Shown: one piece after another, positions 17,833-27,687 of the stretch
Layout: every line of letters starts with the position of its first letter
How positions within the stretch are numbered: position 1 is the first letter of the stretch
Origin: Planomonospora sp. ID67723
GTDB lineage: Bacteria > Actinomycetota > Actinomycetes > Streptosporangiales > Streptosporangiaceae
Direction of reading: 5' to 3'
DNA length: 64,000 bases
NCBI RefSeq assembly: GCF_015711605.1
Contig: NZ_JABTEZ010000001.1
Coordinates: forward strand, 1-64,000
The notes under the pieces: model-generated
What the model was told of the DNA's origin: nothing
The model's database searches: none
The model's input: the letters and a program-made list of their open reading frames with translations, nothing else
Program-made: the position numbers and the translations under genes

Positions 17833-18141
17833 TCAGCTTCCGGTGATCCCCAGGGCTCCCGCGATCGCCTTGGCCGTCACCTCGATGATGTTGGGCACAT
17901 AGAAGATCACACCGATGGCGATGGCCAGGATGATGAACTGCACGAACCGGGTGATCTCCCGGGTGAACAGGAAGAACAGGGCCACCACCGAGACGATGAC
18001 GAGGAAGAGGGGGGCGAAGAAGCGGCGGAGGAAGTCGGCCAGGCCCTCGGTGTTCACGCCGGCCGGCGGGGCGGTGGGCTGGCCGGTCGGCTGTTGCTGC
18101 GCGAGGTCGATCACGCTCAGCAGGATGGTCTTCAGGGTCAC
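17833..18141 (-). CDS. small two-helix membrane protein (TcpD/VirB2-like position)
   Basis: 102 residues. After a short Gln/Pro-rich segment come two hydrophobic helices (FLVIVSVVALFFLFT and FVQFIILAIAIGVIFYVPNIIEV) joined by a short charged loop, and a small C-terminus. Size, topology and place between the TcpC- and TcpE-like genes recall TcpD/VirB2-like small components of Gram-positive conjugation systems. Sequence alone does not prove a pilin. GTG start preceded by GGAGGACGAGAA. It lies 45 bases before the TcpE-like gene. Confidence 0.72.
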   Translation of the reverse strand: MTLKTILLSVIDLAQQQPTGQPTAPPAGVNTEGLADFLRRFFAPLFLVIVSVVALFFLFTREITRFVQFIILAIAIGVIFYVPNIIEVTAKAIAGALGITGS

Positions 18142-18274
18142 TTCTCGTCCTCCGTGCTCATGATCGCGGATGCCGGGCGACCGGTCGCGGGCGGGGCGCC
18201 CGCGACGGCCGCGCCGCCGGCCCGTCGATCAGGGGGGCTCTGTTCGCTGTGGACTGGCACCGTTCGATCATGCG

Positions 18275-19309
18275 TCACCCCACGGACCGTCCCGCGCCGC
18301 CGATGCTCTTGACGAACCATTTGCCGCCCTGCTCGACCACGGTGAGGACGTACGACTGTTCCAGCTTCCCGCTCATGTCGCCGGGGTCGCCGGAGGCGGG
18401 TTCCGCGGACGGCGCCGCCCCGGTGGGCACACCCCACACGACCGTGGCGGTGACCTTCCTGGTCGTCCCGGCGGGGAGGGGCACGACCAGTTCCTTGAGC
18501 TCCACGAAGGTGAACGCGCCGCCGAACCCCTCCAGGGTGACCCCGTCGGCGGCGTACTGCTGCAGGGAGGCGGCGTCGCTCGCGGCGTAGGCCTTGAAGA
18601 AGTTGGCCATGGGCGTGCGCAGCTCCTGCTCCGCGGCCTTGTCGCGCTCGGGCTCCGCCAGGGCGGGCAGGGCCGCCGACGACGGCGCCGGCAGGATGCC
18701 CGGACGACCGGAGACGACGAGTCTCCCCGTCCGGCTGTCATGGAAGATCGGCACGGACAGGAGCTGCCGGCGGTTGCCCGCCTGGAACATCAGCGTCACG
18801 ACGGCGTTCTCGGCATCGGTGACCTCGATGCCGTACGGCTGGATCGCCCCGGCGCTCATCCTGCCGAGGCCGTCCCAGCCGAACTGCTGATCGGCCCCGT
18901 CGGGCAGGAAGGGCGCCAGCCGTCCGGCCCGCTCGGAGAGGCGTACGGCGTCGAAATTCAGATAGACGGCGGCGAACTGGCTGGCGAAAGAGGTGCCCTG
19001 CGTTACCGGAAATCCCAGGTCGGTGGGGGTGGAGGCGGGCTGGCCCGTCGTACTCTGCCGAGTAAATCGCTCAAAAGGTGCACGAACCCCATTTACCACG
19101 ATAACTATAATTAACGCCCAGAGAACGGCACGGCCGGTCCACACCAGCCAGCGCCCGCCCCCTCCGGACCACCGGCCTCGGCGCGGCACCCCCCGACCGC
19201 GCGCGGGAGCACGCCCGGGCTCGGGATCGTCGAACGCTTCTGGGTATGCCGAAAGATCAGGGTCGCCAGCGATCCGCGGGTCCTGCTGGACGGTTGACCT
19301 CCGAACCAT
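18275..19309 (-). CDS. TcpC-like conjugal transfer/secretion scaffold protein
   Basis: 344 residues. A charged cytoplasmic start (about 55 residues), one membrane helix (WTGRAVLWALIIVIVVNGV), then two extracellular NTF2-like domains, the architecture of TcpC (pCW3) and Tn916 Orf13, which are structural analogues of VirB8. Blocks such as 'FASQFAAVYLNFD' and 'ANFFKAYAASD' mark the start of each repeat. ATG 19309 is preferred over GTG 19312 because GGAGG then has a 4-base spacer. First gene of the 14-kb minus-strand block, so its upstream region should hold the block's main promoter. Confidence 0.82.
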   Translation of the reverse strand: MVRRSTVQQDPRIAGDPDLSAYPEAFDDPEPGRAPARGRGVPRRGRWSGGGGRWLVWTGRAVLWALIIVIVVNGVRAPFERFTRQSTTGQPASTPTDLGFPVTQGTSFASQFAAVYLNFDAVRLSERAGRLAPFLPDGADQQFGWDGLGRMSAGAIQPYGIEVTDAENAVVTLMFQAGNRRQLLSVPIFHDSRTGRLVVSGRPGILPAPSSAALPALAEPERDKAAEQELRTPMANFFKAYAASDAASLQQYAADGVTLEGFGGAFTFVELKELVVPLPAGTTRKVTATVVWGVPTGAAPSAEPASGDPGDMSGKLEQSYVLTVVEQGGKWFVKSIGGAGRSVG

Positions 19310-19632
19310 CACGCCTCCGCTCGCGCCGATTCCCCCGGCTGGCGCGGTGTCGTATTACTCCCGATCCCGTTAGCCATGGTGAAGTGATTACCTTAACCGC
19401 CTTGCTGATTGTTCCAGGAAAACCACGCCCATGCTGCAGGCATCGTCTTCCCTGAGCAAACCGGATCTGAGGCCGGGCATCGGCCCCGCAACGGCGGAAG
19501 GCCGCGTGTTACACCTGGCCAGCGCGGGCTCCGGTTACCCAAACGCCACCCCTTGGTATCGGTAAAGCGCCGGGACTGTCGCGACCTGCCCCTTTGGCCG
19601 GGAACGGTCATGACCCGGCGTCACAACGCGAA
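19310..19632. other. intergenic region upstream of the secretion block
   Basis: No convincing gene. On the minus strand it holds AT-richer segments (around 19365-19410: TAATAC and TTAAGGTAA) that could carry the promoter of the TcpC-like gene, but no clear -35/-10 pair. No direct repeats, tRNA or att-like sequence are seen. Confidence 0.4.
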
Positions 19633-19665
19633 GAACGGGCGCGGCCGACTCGGCCGCGCCCGTTC
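19633..19665 (-). terminator. strong hairpin after ychF
   Basis: A perfect 16-base inverted repeat (GAACGGGCGCGGCCGA and its complement) separated by one base lies 11 bases past the ychF stop on the minus strand. It separates ychF from the secretion block. Confidence 0.8.
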
Positions 19666-19676
19666 CCGGGAGCACG

Positions 19677-20765
<1,089 letters not shown>

Positions 20766-20776
20766 GTGACCCGAGT

Positions 20777-21613
20777 TTACGGGGAGTTGCGAAGTGCCAC
20801 TCGCCGCAGGCAGGTCACGGGACGCCGAAGTCCCGGCTCACGCACCTTCAGGTAGCGGTCCGAGCCCTCGGGGCAGCGTCCGCGGGAGATGACCCTGCCC
20901 GTCACCTCCGCCCAGGCACGGGAGGAGCCGCACGACGTCCTGGCGAGCGCCTCGCGGCTCACCTTGCGCCCTCCGGGCCTGACCACGCAGTCCCCCACGG
21001 CGAGCATCCGACCCCCCTTCCCCAGGCACGCGATCGTCCGGTCGTCGACGATGAGCGCGTCGAGCGCGCGCTTCGGGCACTCCGCCGGACGGTCCAGCAC
21101 GGCCAGCACCCTGCCGTACCACCCCTCCGTGGAGCAGGGCAGCTCTCCGCCGCGCAGGGCCAGGCAGTCGCCGGCGCGCAACACCCCTCCGCCCTTCCCC
21201 GGGTCCCCGGGGTGCGGCTGCCAGAAGTTGCGCACGCACGCCGTACGGCCGGCCTGACGGCGGTGGGGGATCGGCTCCAGGGCCGTGCGGCCGTCCACCG
21301 GCACGACCTTGATCCTGACGAGCTCGTCGGTCTCACGGGGGCAGTCCGCCGGGCGGTCGCCGACCACGGCGACGACCCTCCCGTCGGCATCCTCGCAGGC
21401 CACCAGCCGGAAGACCGAGCCGTCCCTGCCGATGCAGGCGTCCTTCTTCCAGGCGAGCCGGACCGAGGCGGCCTCCTTCACCCACACCTCCGCAGGCTTC
21501 GGATCGGCACGCCCGGCGATGAACACCCCCGTCACCGCCACCACGACCACCGTGACCACGGCCGTCACCCCCAGCGCCGGCACCGCCTTAGACCCCAAGC
21601 TGCGTGCGCTCAC
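20777..21613 (-). CDS. single-pass membrane protein with two Cys-rich extracellular repeats, unknown function
   Basis: 278 residues from GTG 21613, which has GGGGGA six bases upstream; a longer frame exists but would run into the divergent rmuC. One membrane helix near the start (ALGVTAVVTVVVVAVTGVFIAG), then a soluble part with about twelve Cys and repeated patterns 'DRPADCPRETDELV'/'DRPAECPKRALDAL' and 'RTACVRNFW'/'RTIACLGKGG', which suggest two duplicated disulfide-bonded modules of the kind seen in actinomycete LppU/SCO3897-like proteins. Sits 11 bases before ychF, so the two may be co-transcribed. Function unknown. Confidence 0.7.
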   Translation of the reverse strand: MSARSLGSKAVPALGVTAVVTVVVVAVTGVFIAGRADPKPAEVWVKEAASVRLAWKKDACIGRDGSVFRLVACEDADGRVVAVVGDRPADCPRETDELVRIKVVPVDGRTALEPIPHRRQAGRTACVRNFWQPHPGDPGKGGGVLRAGDCLALRGGELPCSTEGWYGRVLAVLDRPAECPKRALDALIVDDRTIACLGKGGRMLAVGDCVVRPGGRKVSREALARTSCGSSRAWAEVTGRVISRGRCPEGSDRYLKVREPGLRRPVTCLRRVALRNSP

Positions 21614-21755
21614 CGCAGATCCCCCACTTTCCGTGTTCAATACAGAACTTTGAGTGACAGGATGCTTGAGCACAAGTGGAATAGGGCAGCCGGTTCGAAG
21701 GCGTGTCGGGCCGCCGGGACCGTCCGGGCCTGGGATCATGCGGGGAATGGACGTC

Positions 21756-23060
21756 ATGGCACTCGTCTTCCAGCTCGCCGTCGGACTCGCCGCGGGGCTC
21801 GCGATCGGGTTCCTGCTGGGCCGGGCGCGCGCCGCGGCCGGAGCCTCGGACGCCGTCGTCCGCCTGGCCGAGGCCGAGGCCCGCGCCAAGGCCGCCGAGG
21901 AGAAGGTCGCCTATGTCGAGGGGCAGCTCGCCGAGCGGTTCCAGGCGCTGTCGGCCCGCGCGCTCGACGTCAACAATCTGCGCTTCCTGGAGCTGGCCGA
22001 GACCCGGATGGCCGCCGGGCGCGCCGAGGCGGCCGGGGAGCTGGAGCAGCGCAAACAGGCCGTCGAGCACCTGATCGAGCCGCTCAAGGACACCCTGGCC
22101 CGGGTCGAGGCGCAGCTGCGCGACACGCAGGCGGGCCAGCGCGCGGCCCACGCCGAGCTGACCAAGCACATCGACATCGTCCGGGAGAGCAACGACCGGC
22201 TCCGCACGCAGACGACCGCCCTGGTCCGAGCCCTGCAGCGGCCCGACGCCCAGGGCCGGTGGGGCGAGCTCCAGCTCCGCAGGGTCGCCGAGATCGCCGG
22301 GATGCAGCGCTTCTGCGACTTCGACGAGCAGGCGAGCGCGTCCACCGCCGACGGGACGCTCCGCCCCGACATGGTCGTACGGCTCGCGGGCGGCAAGAAC
22401 ATCGTGGTCGACTCCAAGGTCTCCCTGGCCGCCTACCTGGAGGCGGCCGAGTCCGCCGACCCCGACCACAGGTCCGAACGGCTCGACTCCCACGCCCGGC
22501 ACGTGCGCGAGCACGTGGACCGGCTGGCCGCGAAGGCCTACTGGCAGGCGTTCACCCCGGCCCCGGAGTTCGTCGTCCTCTTCATCCCGGGAGAGGCCTT
22601 CCTCGCCCCCGCGCTGGAACGCGACCCCGGCCTGCTGGAGCACGCGATGCGCCGCCGGGTCCACATCGCCACCCCGACCACGCTGATCACCATGCTCCGC
22701 ACCGCGCAGTACGCCTGGCAGCAGGCCGCGCTCGGCGAGAACGCCCGCGCCGTCTTCGAGCTCGGCAAGGAGCTCTACGAGCGGCTGGGCACCATGGGGC
22801 GGAACATGGAGGCGATGGGCCGCTCACTGAGCCGGACCGTCGAGTCCTACAACCGGACGGTCGGTTCCCTGGAGACGCGGGTGCTGGTGAGCGCCCGGAA
22901 ACTGAACGACCTGGGCCTGGTCGAGGCCGAGCTCGACGGCCCCTCTGCGGTCGAGGAGCTGCCCCGCGCCCTCACCTCGCCCGAATTGCTGGGAGAAGAG
23001 GAGTCAAGCTCGTCCCCCATCTCCCGGTTGAACGGTAAGTTGGCCAATGACCTGCCATGA
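21756..23060 (+). CDS. rmuC: DNA recombination protein RmuC
   Basis: About 434 residues. N-terminal membrane helix (VFQLAVGLAAGLAIGFLLG), a long coiled coil (about 30-150), then the RmuC nuclease-like domain with hallmark blocks 'GRWGELQLRRVAE', 'RPDMVVRL', 'VVDSKVSLAAYLEA' and 'EFVVLFIPGEAFL'. It limits inversions and rearrangements at short inverted repeats. Three ATGs lie close together (21738, 21747, 21756); the last has GGGGA nine bases upstream. The C-terminal 60 residues are variable. Divergent from the Cys-rich membrane protein gene. Confidence 0.92.
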   Translation: MALVFQLAVGLAAGLAIGFLLGRARAAAGASDAVVRLAEAEARAKAAEEKVAYVEGQLAERFQALSARALDVNNLRFLELAETRMAAGRAEAAGELEQRKQAVEHLIEPLKDTLARVEAQLRDTQAGQRAAHAELTKHIDIVRESNDRLRTQTTALVRALQRPDAQGRWGELQLRRVAEIAGMQRFCDFDEQASASTADGTLRPDMVVRLAGGKNIVVDSKVSLAAYLEAAESADPDHRSERLDSHARHVREHVDRLAAKAYWQAFTPAPEFVVLFIPGEAFLAPALERDPGLLEHAMRRRVHIATPTTLITMLRTAQYAWQQAALGENARAVFELGKELYERLGTMGRNMEAMGRSLSRTVESYNRTVGSLETRVLVSARKLNDLGLVEAELDGPSAVEELPRALTSPELLGEEESSSSPISRLNGKLANDLP

Positions 23061-23141
23061 AAGGTGTTTCCCGAAGCCGGGGGGAGCCGGACACCGGAAG
23101 CCGGAGGCGGGTTCGAGGGGGGCGACTGGCGAGGTGATCGC

Positions 23142-23669
23142 ATGAGTGAGCGGAACCGGGAATCCGGCATCCGGCTGACCGCACGGGGCGCGGTGGCGTT
23201 CGTGCTGGCGGTCACGCTGTCGGGGAGCCTGCTGCACGCCCTGTTCGGGCTTCCGGCTCTGGTCGGCCTGGCCTTCGTGGCCGGCTGCGTGGGCGCGGTC
23301 CTCCTGGTGAACCCGCGTGACCTGCTCTCGCTGGTGGTCTCCCCGCCCCTGGTCTTCTTCTCGGCCACCGTGACCGTCGAGACGTTCCGGGCCCTGGTCG
23401 CGCCCTCGCCGGTCCAGGCCTTCGGCCTGGGCATGTTCACGGCGCTGTCCGGCGGAGCCCCGTGGCTGTTCGCCGGCTCGGCGCTGGTCCTGCTCATCGC
23501 CTGGCGGCGCGGACTGACCCGGTGCGTCCGCGAACTGCGGGAGGAGATCCGCACCGCGGGCCCCACCCCCGTGCCCCGCCCGAGGAACGGCGACGACTCG
23601 GAGTTCGCTCCCGAGCCGGAGGGCTATTTCGAGCCCCGGATCTACGGCACGCCCCGCGAGGGCCAGTAG
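23142..23669 (+). CDS. DUF6542 membrane protein
   Basis: 175 residues from ATG 23142 (GAGGTG five bases upstream). Three to four hydrophobic helices (VAFVLAVTLSGSLLHALFG; LVGLAFVAGCVGAVLLV; LLSLVVSPPLVFFSATVTV; APWLFAGSALVLLIAWR) and a charged Pro-rich tail. It matches the actinobacterial DUF6542 family (Rv1111c type), whose role is unknown. It lies between rmuC and a convergent ispH, the place it also takes in mycobacteria. Confidence 0.82.
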   Translation: MSERNRESGIRLTARGAVAFVLAVTLSGSLLHALFGLPALVGLAFVAGCVGAVLLVNPRDLLSLVVSPPLVFFSATVTVETFRALVAPSPVQAFGLGMFTALSGGAPWLFAGSALVLLIAWRRGLTRCVRELREEIRTAGPTPVPRPRNGDDSEFAPEPEGYFEPRIYGTPREGQ

Positions 23670-23681
23670 CCCCGCCCCCAC

Positions 23682-23707
23682 CCCGCTTCGCCGTACGGCG
23701 AAGCGGG
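23682..23707. terminator. bidirectional terminator between DUF6542 gene and ispH
   Basis: CCCGCTTCGCCG-TA-CGGCGAAGCGGG: perfect 12-base arms between two convergent genes (stops at 23669 and 23738). Confidence 0.75.
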
Positions 23708-23737
23708 CGGCGGCGCCGGACGGCGTGAGGGGCCCGG

Positions 23738-24706
23738 TCAGACGGTGGCCCGCAGGTCCTTGCGGAGCTCGTGGGGAAGGGCGAAGCGCACGTTCTCCTC
23801 GACGGAGTGGACCTCCTCGACGTCGGCGAAGCCGTGCTCGGCGAGGCGGGACAGGACGTCGGCGACCAGCTCGTCGGGGACCGAGGCCCCGCTGGTGACG
23901 CCGACGGTGGTGACGCCGTCGAGCCACTCGTCCTTGATGAAGGAGGCGTTGTCGACCAGATAGGAGGCGTCGGCCCCGTGGTCGAGGGCGACCTCGACCA
24001 GGCGCTTGGAGTTGGAGGAGTTCTCCGAGCCGACGACGATGACCAGCTGGGCCTCGGCGGCGATCTCCTTCACCGCGACCTGGCGGTTCTGGGTGGCGTA
24101 GCAGATGTCGTCGCTCGGCGGGTCGAGCAGGTTCGGGAAGCGCTCCTTGAGCCGGGAGACCGTCTCGACCGTCTCGTCCACCGAGAGGGTGGTCTGCGAG
24201 AGCCACACCAGCCGGTCGGGGTCCTTGACCTGGACGGAGCCCACCGCGTCGAGGCCGTCCACGAGCCGGATGTGGTCGGGCGCCTCGCCCGCGGTGCCCT
24301 CGACCTCCTCGTGACCCTCGTGCCCGATGAGCAGGATGTCGTAGTCCTGGGAGGCGAAACGCTTGGCCTCGTTGTGGACCTTGGTGACCAGCGGGCAGGT
24401 GGCGTCGATCGTCTTCAGGCTGCGCCGGGCGGCCTCCTGGTGGACGGCCGGGGAAACCCCGTGCGCGGAGAAGACTACGATGGCGCCCTCGGGGACCTGC
24501 TCGGTCTCCTCGACGAAGATTGCCCCGCGCTCCTCCAGCGTCTTCACCACATGGGTGTTGTGGACGATCTGCTTGCGGACGTAGATCGGTGCGCCGTACT
24601 GCTCCAGAGCCTTCTCGACGGCCTGGACGGCCCGGTCGACTCCCGCGCAGTAACCGCGGGGCTTCGCCACAAGTACACGACGGGTCGCGCGGGTCTTTGA
24701 AGTCAT
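23738..24706 (-). CDS. ispH: 4-hydroxy-3-methylbut-2-enyl diphosphate reductase
   Basis: 322 residues. Last step of the MEP pathway, giving isopentenyl and dimethylallyl diphosphate. The three cluster cysteines are in place: C20 ([10 protein letters not shown]), C103 ([10 protein letters not shown]) and C201 (ICYATQNRQ), with the substrate-binding His motifs [15 protein letters not shown] and [11 protein letters not shown] and the SSNSKRL signature. ATG start; TAGCAT lies 6 bases upstream, which fits a leaderless mRNA. Homologue of M. tuberculosis Rv1110 in matching context. Confidence 0.97.
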   Translation of the reverse strand: MTSKTRATRRVLVAKPRGYCAGVDRAVQAVEKALEQYGAPIYVRKQIVHNTHVVKTLEERGAIFVEETEQVPEGAIVVFSAHGVSPAVHQEAARRSLKTIDATCPLVTKVHNEAKRFASQDYDILLIGHEGHEEVEGTAGEAPDHIRLVDGLDAVGSVQVKDPDRLVWLSQTTLSVDETVETVSRLKERFPNLLDPPSDDICYATQNRQVAVKEIAAEAQLVIVVGSENSSNSKRLVEVALDHGADASYLVDNASFIKDEWLDGVTTVGVTSGASVPDELVADVLSRLAEHGFADVEEVHSVEENVRFALPHELRKDLRATV

Positions 24707-24816
24707 GTTCTTATGCTACGTGGAGTGCCCATGGGGTCCGCTCATGTGCCCCTTGACCTCGCAAGCCCTGATCTTGCCAGACTATACGTCCAATACAGAC
24801 CTCCCAGGGAGACGAA

Positions 24817-25953
24817 ATGTCAGTCCCCGATCTCTTCCGTACCATCGCGGGGAAGGCCAAGGACCTACCGCTCCACATGCTGCAGGCCACGCTGAGCGGG
24901 GTCGGCCAGGCGCTGCTGCTCGGCGACCGGGTCCGCAGCCGGATCAAGCGCCTCGGCGGCAACGACGAGGCCCTCGACGAGACGCGCCCCACCGCCGCCG
25001 ACCAACTGGGCGAGACCGGGAAGAAGTCCGGCGAGGAGGCGGAGAAGCCGGCCGAGGAGAAGCCGGCCAGGCGCGAGCCGGTCATCTTCGCCCCGGCCAA
25101 GTCCAAGGCCACCGCGCCCGAGACCACTGAGTCCAAGGCCGCCAAGACCGGGGACGCCGAGACCTCCGCCGAAGCCGCACCCGAGGCCGCCGCCAAGGCC
25201 GAGATCTCGGCCAACGGGTCCAAGACCCGGCCGGAGCCGGTCATCTTCGCCCCGGCCAAGTCCAAGACCGCCGAGACCAAGGCCACCGCGCCCAAGGCCA
25301 CCGCGCCCGAGACCACCGCGCCCGAGACCACTGAGTCCAAGGCCGCCGCGCCCGAGACCGCCAAGGCCGGGGACGCGGCCGCGGCCGATGAGACCGAGCC
25401 GGAGACCGTGAAGGCCGCCGGGCTGGAGACCGCCGTCACGCCCGAAGCCGTCGTCAGGCCCGGCGCCGCCGCCGAACCGGAGGCCGGGATCGCCGAGCCC
25501 GCCGCCGTGGAGGTCGCGGTGGCCGAGGTCGAGGTCGCCAAGCCGGAGACGGCCGACGCCGCCGCGGTCGAGGTCGTGAAGACCAAGCCCGCCAAGCCGA
25601 GGACCGCCAGGCCGAAGGCCGCGGAACCCGCCAAGCCGAAGGCCGCGCCGAAGACCGCCAAGGCGGCCAAGGCGGCCAAGCCGAAGGCCGCCGTGACCGA
25701 GACGGGGACCGAGACGGGGACCGCCGAAGCCGCCAAGACCACGAAGACCGCCAAGGCCGGGGGCGCGGCCGTGCCCGCCGAGCCGCTGCCCGGTTACGCC
25801 GACCTCACCGTCGCCTCGCTCCGTGCCCGGATGCGCGGCAAGAGCGCCGAGCAGATCAAGGATCTGATCGCCTACGAGCAGGCCACCGCGGCCCGGCCCG
25901 AGGTCGTGCGCATGTACGAGAACCGGCTGGCCAAGCTGGAGGGCGCCGAATAG
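24817..25953 (+). CDS. lipid droplet-associated protein (Rv1109c-like) with Ala/Lys/Glu/Pro repeats
   Basis: 378 residues. Conserved ends: an N-terminal amphipathic block (VPDLFRTIAGKAKDLPLHML ... LLGDRVRSRIKRLGG) and a C-terminal block (LPGYADLTVASLRARM ... LIAYEQATAARPEVVRMYENRLAKLE). Between them lie about 250 residues of Ala/Lys/Glu/Thr/Pro low complexity with internal duplication, far longer than in mycobacteria. The family name comes from the actinobacterial lipid-droplet annotation. GGGAG lies five bases before the ATG. Divergent from ispH and followed by xseA, as Rv1109c is placed between Rv1110 and Rv1108c. Confidence 0.78.
   Translation: MSVPDLFRTIAGKAKDLPLHMLQATLSGVGQALLLGDRVRSRIKRLGGNDEALDETRPTAADQLGETGKKSGEEAEKPAEEKPARREPVIFAPAKSKATAPETTESKAAKTGDAETSAEAAPEAAAKAEISANGSKTRPEPVIFAPAKSKTAETKATAPKATAPETTAPETTESKAAAPETAKAGDAAAADETEPETVKAAGLETAVTPEAVVRPGAAAEPEAGIAEPAAVEVAVAEVEVAKPETADAAAVEVVKTKPAKPRTARPKAAEPAKPKAAPKTAKAAKAAKPKAAVTETGTETGTAEAAKTTKTAKAGGAAVPAEPLPGYADLTVASLRARMRGKSAEQIKDLIAYEQATAARPEVVRMYENRLAKLEGAE
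25075..25340 (+). repeat. duplicated coding segment in the lipid-droplet-type gene
   Basis: A 33-base identical segment occurs at 25075-25107 and 25234-25266 (encoding EPVIFAPAKSK). The block 'ACCGCGCCCGAGACCACTGA' and its neighbours also recur, so an imperfect unit of about 53 codons has been duplicated, with further short ATAPE-type repeats. Confidence 0.75.
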
Positions 25954-25968
25954 CCGGAGCCTGCGCGT

Positions 25969-27189
25969 ATGGTCTTCGGCATGAGCGCGAAGACCACACC
26001 GGAGCAGCCGCTGCCGGTCCGCACCGTGCTGCAGATGGTCGGCGGCTGGATCGGCAAGCTCGGCACCGTATGGGCCGAGGGGCAGATCACCGAGCTGACC
26101 GCGCGCGGCGGCACGGTGTTCCTGACGTTGCGTGACCCGGTGGCCAACGTGTCGGCCCGGGTCACCTGCCCGCGCGGAGTCTACGAGGCGACCGTTCCCC
26201 GGCCGGTGGACGGCGCCCGGGTCGTCATGAACCTGAAGCCCGACTTCTGGGTCAACCGGGGCTCCTTCGCGTTCACCGCGCTGGAGATGCGCCCGGTCGG
26301 CGTCGGCGAGCTGCTGGCCCGGCTGGAGCGGTTGCGCCAGGTGCTCGCCGCAGAGGGCCTCTTCGCCACCGACCGGAAGCGCCGCCTGCCGTTCCTGCCC
26401 GCCACGATCGGGCTGGTCTGCGGCCGGGACTCGGCGGCCGAGCGCGACGTGCTGGAGAACTCGCGGCGACGCTGGCCCGCCGTGCGGTTCAAGGTCGAGC
26501 CGGTCGCCGTGCAGGGGCCGTACGCCGTCGGCGAGGTCACCGAGGCGCTGCGGAAGTTCGACGCGGACGCCGAGGTCGACGTGATCGTGATCGCGCGGGG
26601 CGGCGGATCGATGGAGGACCTGCTGCCCTTCTCCGACGAGGCGCTGGTGCGGGCGGTGGCCGCGTGCCGCACCCCGGTGGTCAGCGCGATCGGCCACGAG
26701 CAGGACAGCCCGCTGCTGGACCTGGTCGCCGACGTGCGGGCCTCCACACCCACCGACGCGGCCAAGAAGGTCGTGCCGGACGTGGGCGAACAGCTCACGC
26801 TCATCCGCCAGCTCCGCGACCGGGGCCGCAGGGTGGCCTCCGGCTGGCTGGACCGCGAGACGGCCTGGCTGGCCGCGACGCGTTCCCGGCCGTCCCTCGC
26901 CGACCCGGTCCGGGAGATCGAGCGCAGGGCCGAGCAGGCCGAGCAACTGCGGGACCGGGCCCGGCGCTCGCTCACCGTCTCCCTGGACCGCGCCCAGGAC
27001 TCCCTGGGGCACCTGCACGCCCGTCTGGTCGCCCTCTCCCCCGCCGCCACCCTGGAACGCGGTTACGCGATCGTGCAGCGCCCCTCGGGCGAGGTCGTAC
27101 GGCGCGCGGCCGAGGTCGCCCCCGGGGACGAGCTCACGGTCCGCCTCCCCGACGGGAAGATCCCGGTCAGGAGAGATCCCGCCACGTGA
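25969..27189 (+). CDS. xseA: exodeoxyribonuclease VII large subunit
   Basis: 406 residues. N-terminal OB-fold ([21 protein letters not shown]), catalytic core with '[22 protein letters not shown]' and '[21 protein letters not shown]', and a coiled-coil region with the C-terminal '[10 protein letters not shown]...G..L' segment. With XseB it degrades single-stranded DNA. ATG 25969 has GGAG nine bases upstream; ATG 25981 is an alternative. Its stop overlaps the end of a convergent GNAT gene by 23 bases. That gene separates it from xseB. Confidence 0.95.
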   Translation: MVFGMSAKTTPEQPLPVRTVLQMVGGWIGKLGTVWAEGQITELTARGGTVFLTLRDPVANVSARVTCPRGVYEATVPRPVDGARVVMNLKPDFWVNRGSFAFTALEMRPVGVGELLARLERLRQVLAAEGLFATDRKRRLPFLPATIGLVCGRDSAAERDVLENSRRRWPAVRFKVEPVAVQGPYAVGEVTEALRKFDADAEVDVIVIARGGGSMEDLLPFSDEALVRAVAACRTPVVSAIGHEQDSPLLDLVADVRASTPTDAAKKVVPDVGEQLTLIRQLRDRGRRVASGWLDRETAWLAATRSRPSLADPVREIERRAEQAEQLRDRARRSLTVSLDRAQDSLGHLHARLVALSPAATLERGYAIVQRPSGEVVRRAAEVAPGDELTVRLPDGKIPVRRDPAT

Positions 27190-27637
27190 GCGAGGGGTAG
27201 CCGTCCTCGACGAAGCCGAACTCCCGGTAGAGCGGTTCCCCGTCGGAGGTGGCGTGCAGGTCGACCTTGCGGATGCCCTCCGCCCGGTACCAGTCCATGA
27301 GCGCGCCCATGATGGCCCGGCTGTGCCCCCGGCGCCGGTGGCCGGGGTCGGTGGTCATGCCCTGGATGTAGCCGTATTTGCCGCTGGGCAGGCTCGGCCC
27401 CGGGAACCGGTCGAAGATGAGGCCGATCCCGCAGGCGGCCAGGCGGCCGTCCGTGGCGTCCACGACGTAGACGGCCGTGTCGGAGGAGTCGATGCGTTCC
27501 CTCAGGCTCTCGGCGTAGGCCTCCTGCCAGCGGCTCTCGACCGGGAGGTTGCCGTCCTGGGCCATGCGGTCGGCCAGGATCTGACGGAGGCGGATCAGCT
27601 CGGGGATGTCGTCGGGGGTCGCACCGCGCACGCTCAT
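27167..27637 (-). CDS. GNAT family N-acetyltransferase
   Basis: 156 residues, one GNAT domain. Start '[16 protein letters not shown]', motif A '[18 protein letters not shown]' with the R/Q-x-x-G-x-G/A-type pyrophosphate loop RRRGHS, and the C-terminal '[16 protein letters not shown]' strand. Substrate unknown. ATG 27637 (or GTG 27640) is preceded by GGGAG. It lies antisense between xseA and xseB: 23 bases of tail overlap with xseA, and its start is 50 bases from xseB, so its promoter overlaps that of xseB. Confidence 0.85.
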   Translation of the reverse strand: MSVRGATPDDIPELIRLRQILADRMAQDGNLPVESRWQEAYAESLRERIDSSDTAVYVVDATDGRLAACGIGLIFDRFPGPSLPSGKYGYIQGMTTDPGHRRRGHSRAIMGALMDWYRAEGIRKVDLHATSDGEPLYREFGFVEDGYPSLTWRDLS

Positions 27638-27675
27638 CACCCCATTCTCCCACCCGTCCCGTCCGTCCCACCCTC

Positions 27676-27687
27676 TAGGGTTGGTGC
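27676..27687 (+). promoter_or_regulatory. leaderless-type -10 element of xseB
   Basis: TAGGGT at 27676-27681, then 6 bases, then the GTG. No Shine-Dalgarno is present, so transcription probably starts at the start codon. Confidence 0.6.

Noticed and set aside
4973-19309. Intact integrative conjugative element
   Set aside because: No integrase, relaxase, coupling protein, replication gene or flanking direct repeat is seen; G+C and codon use look like the neighbours.
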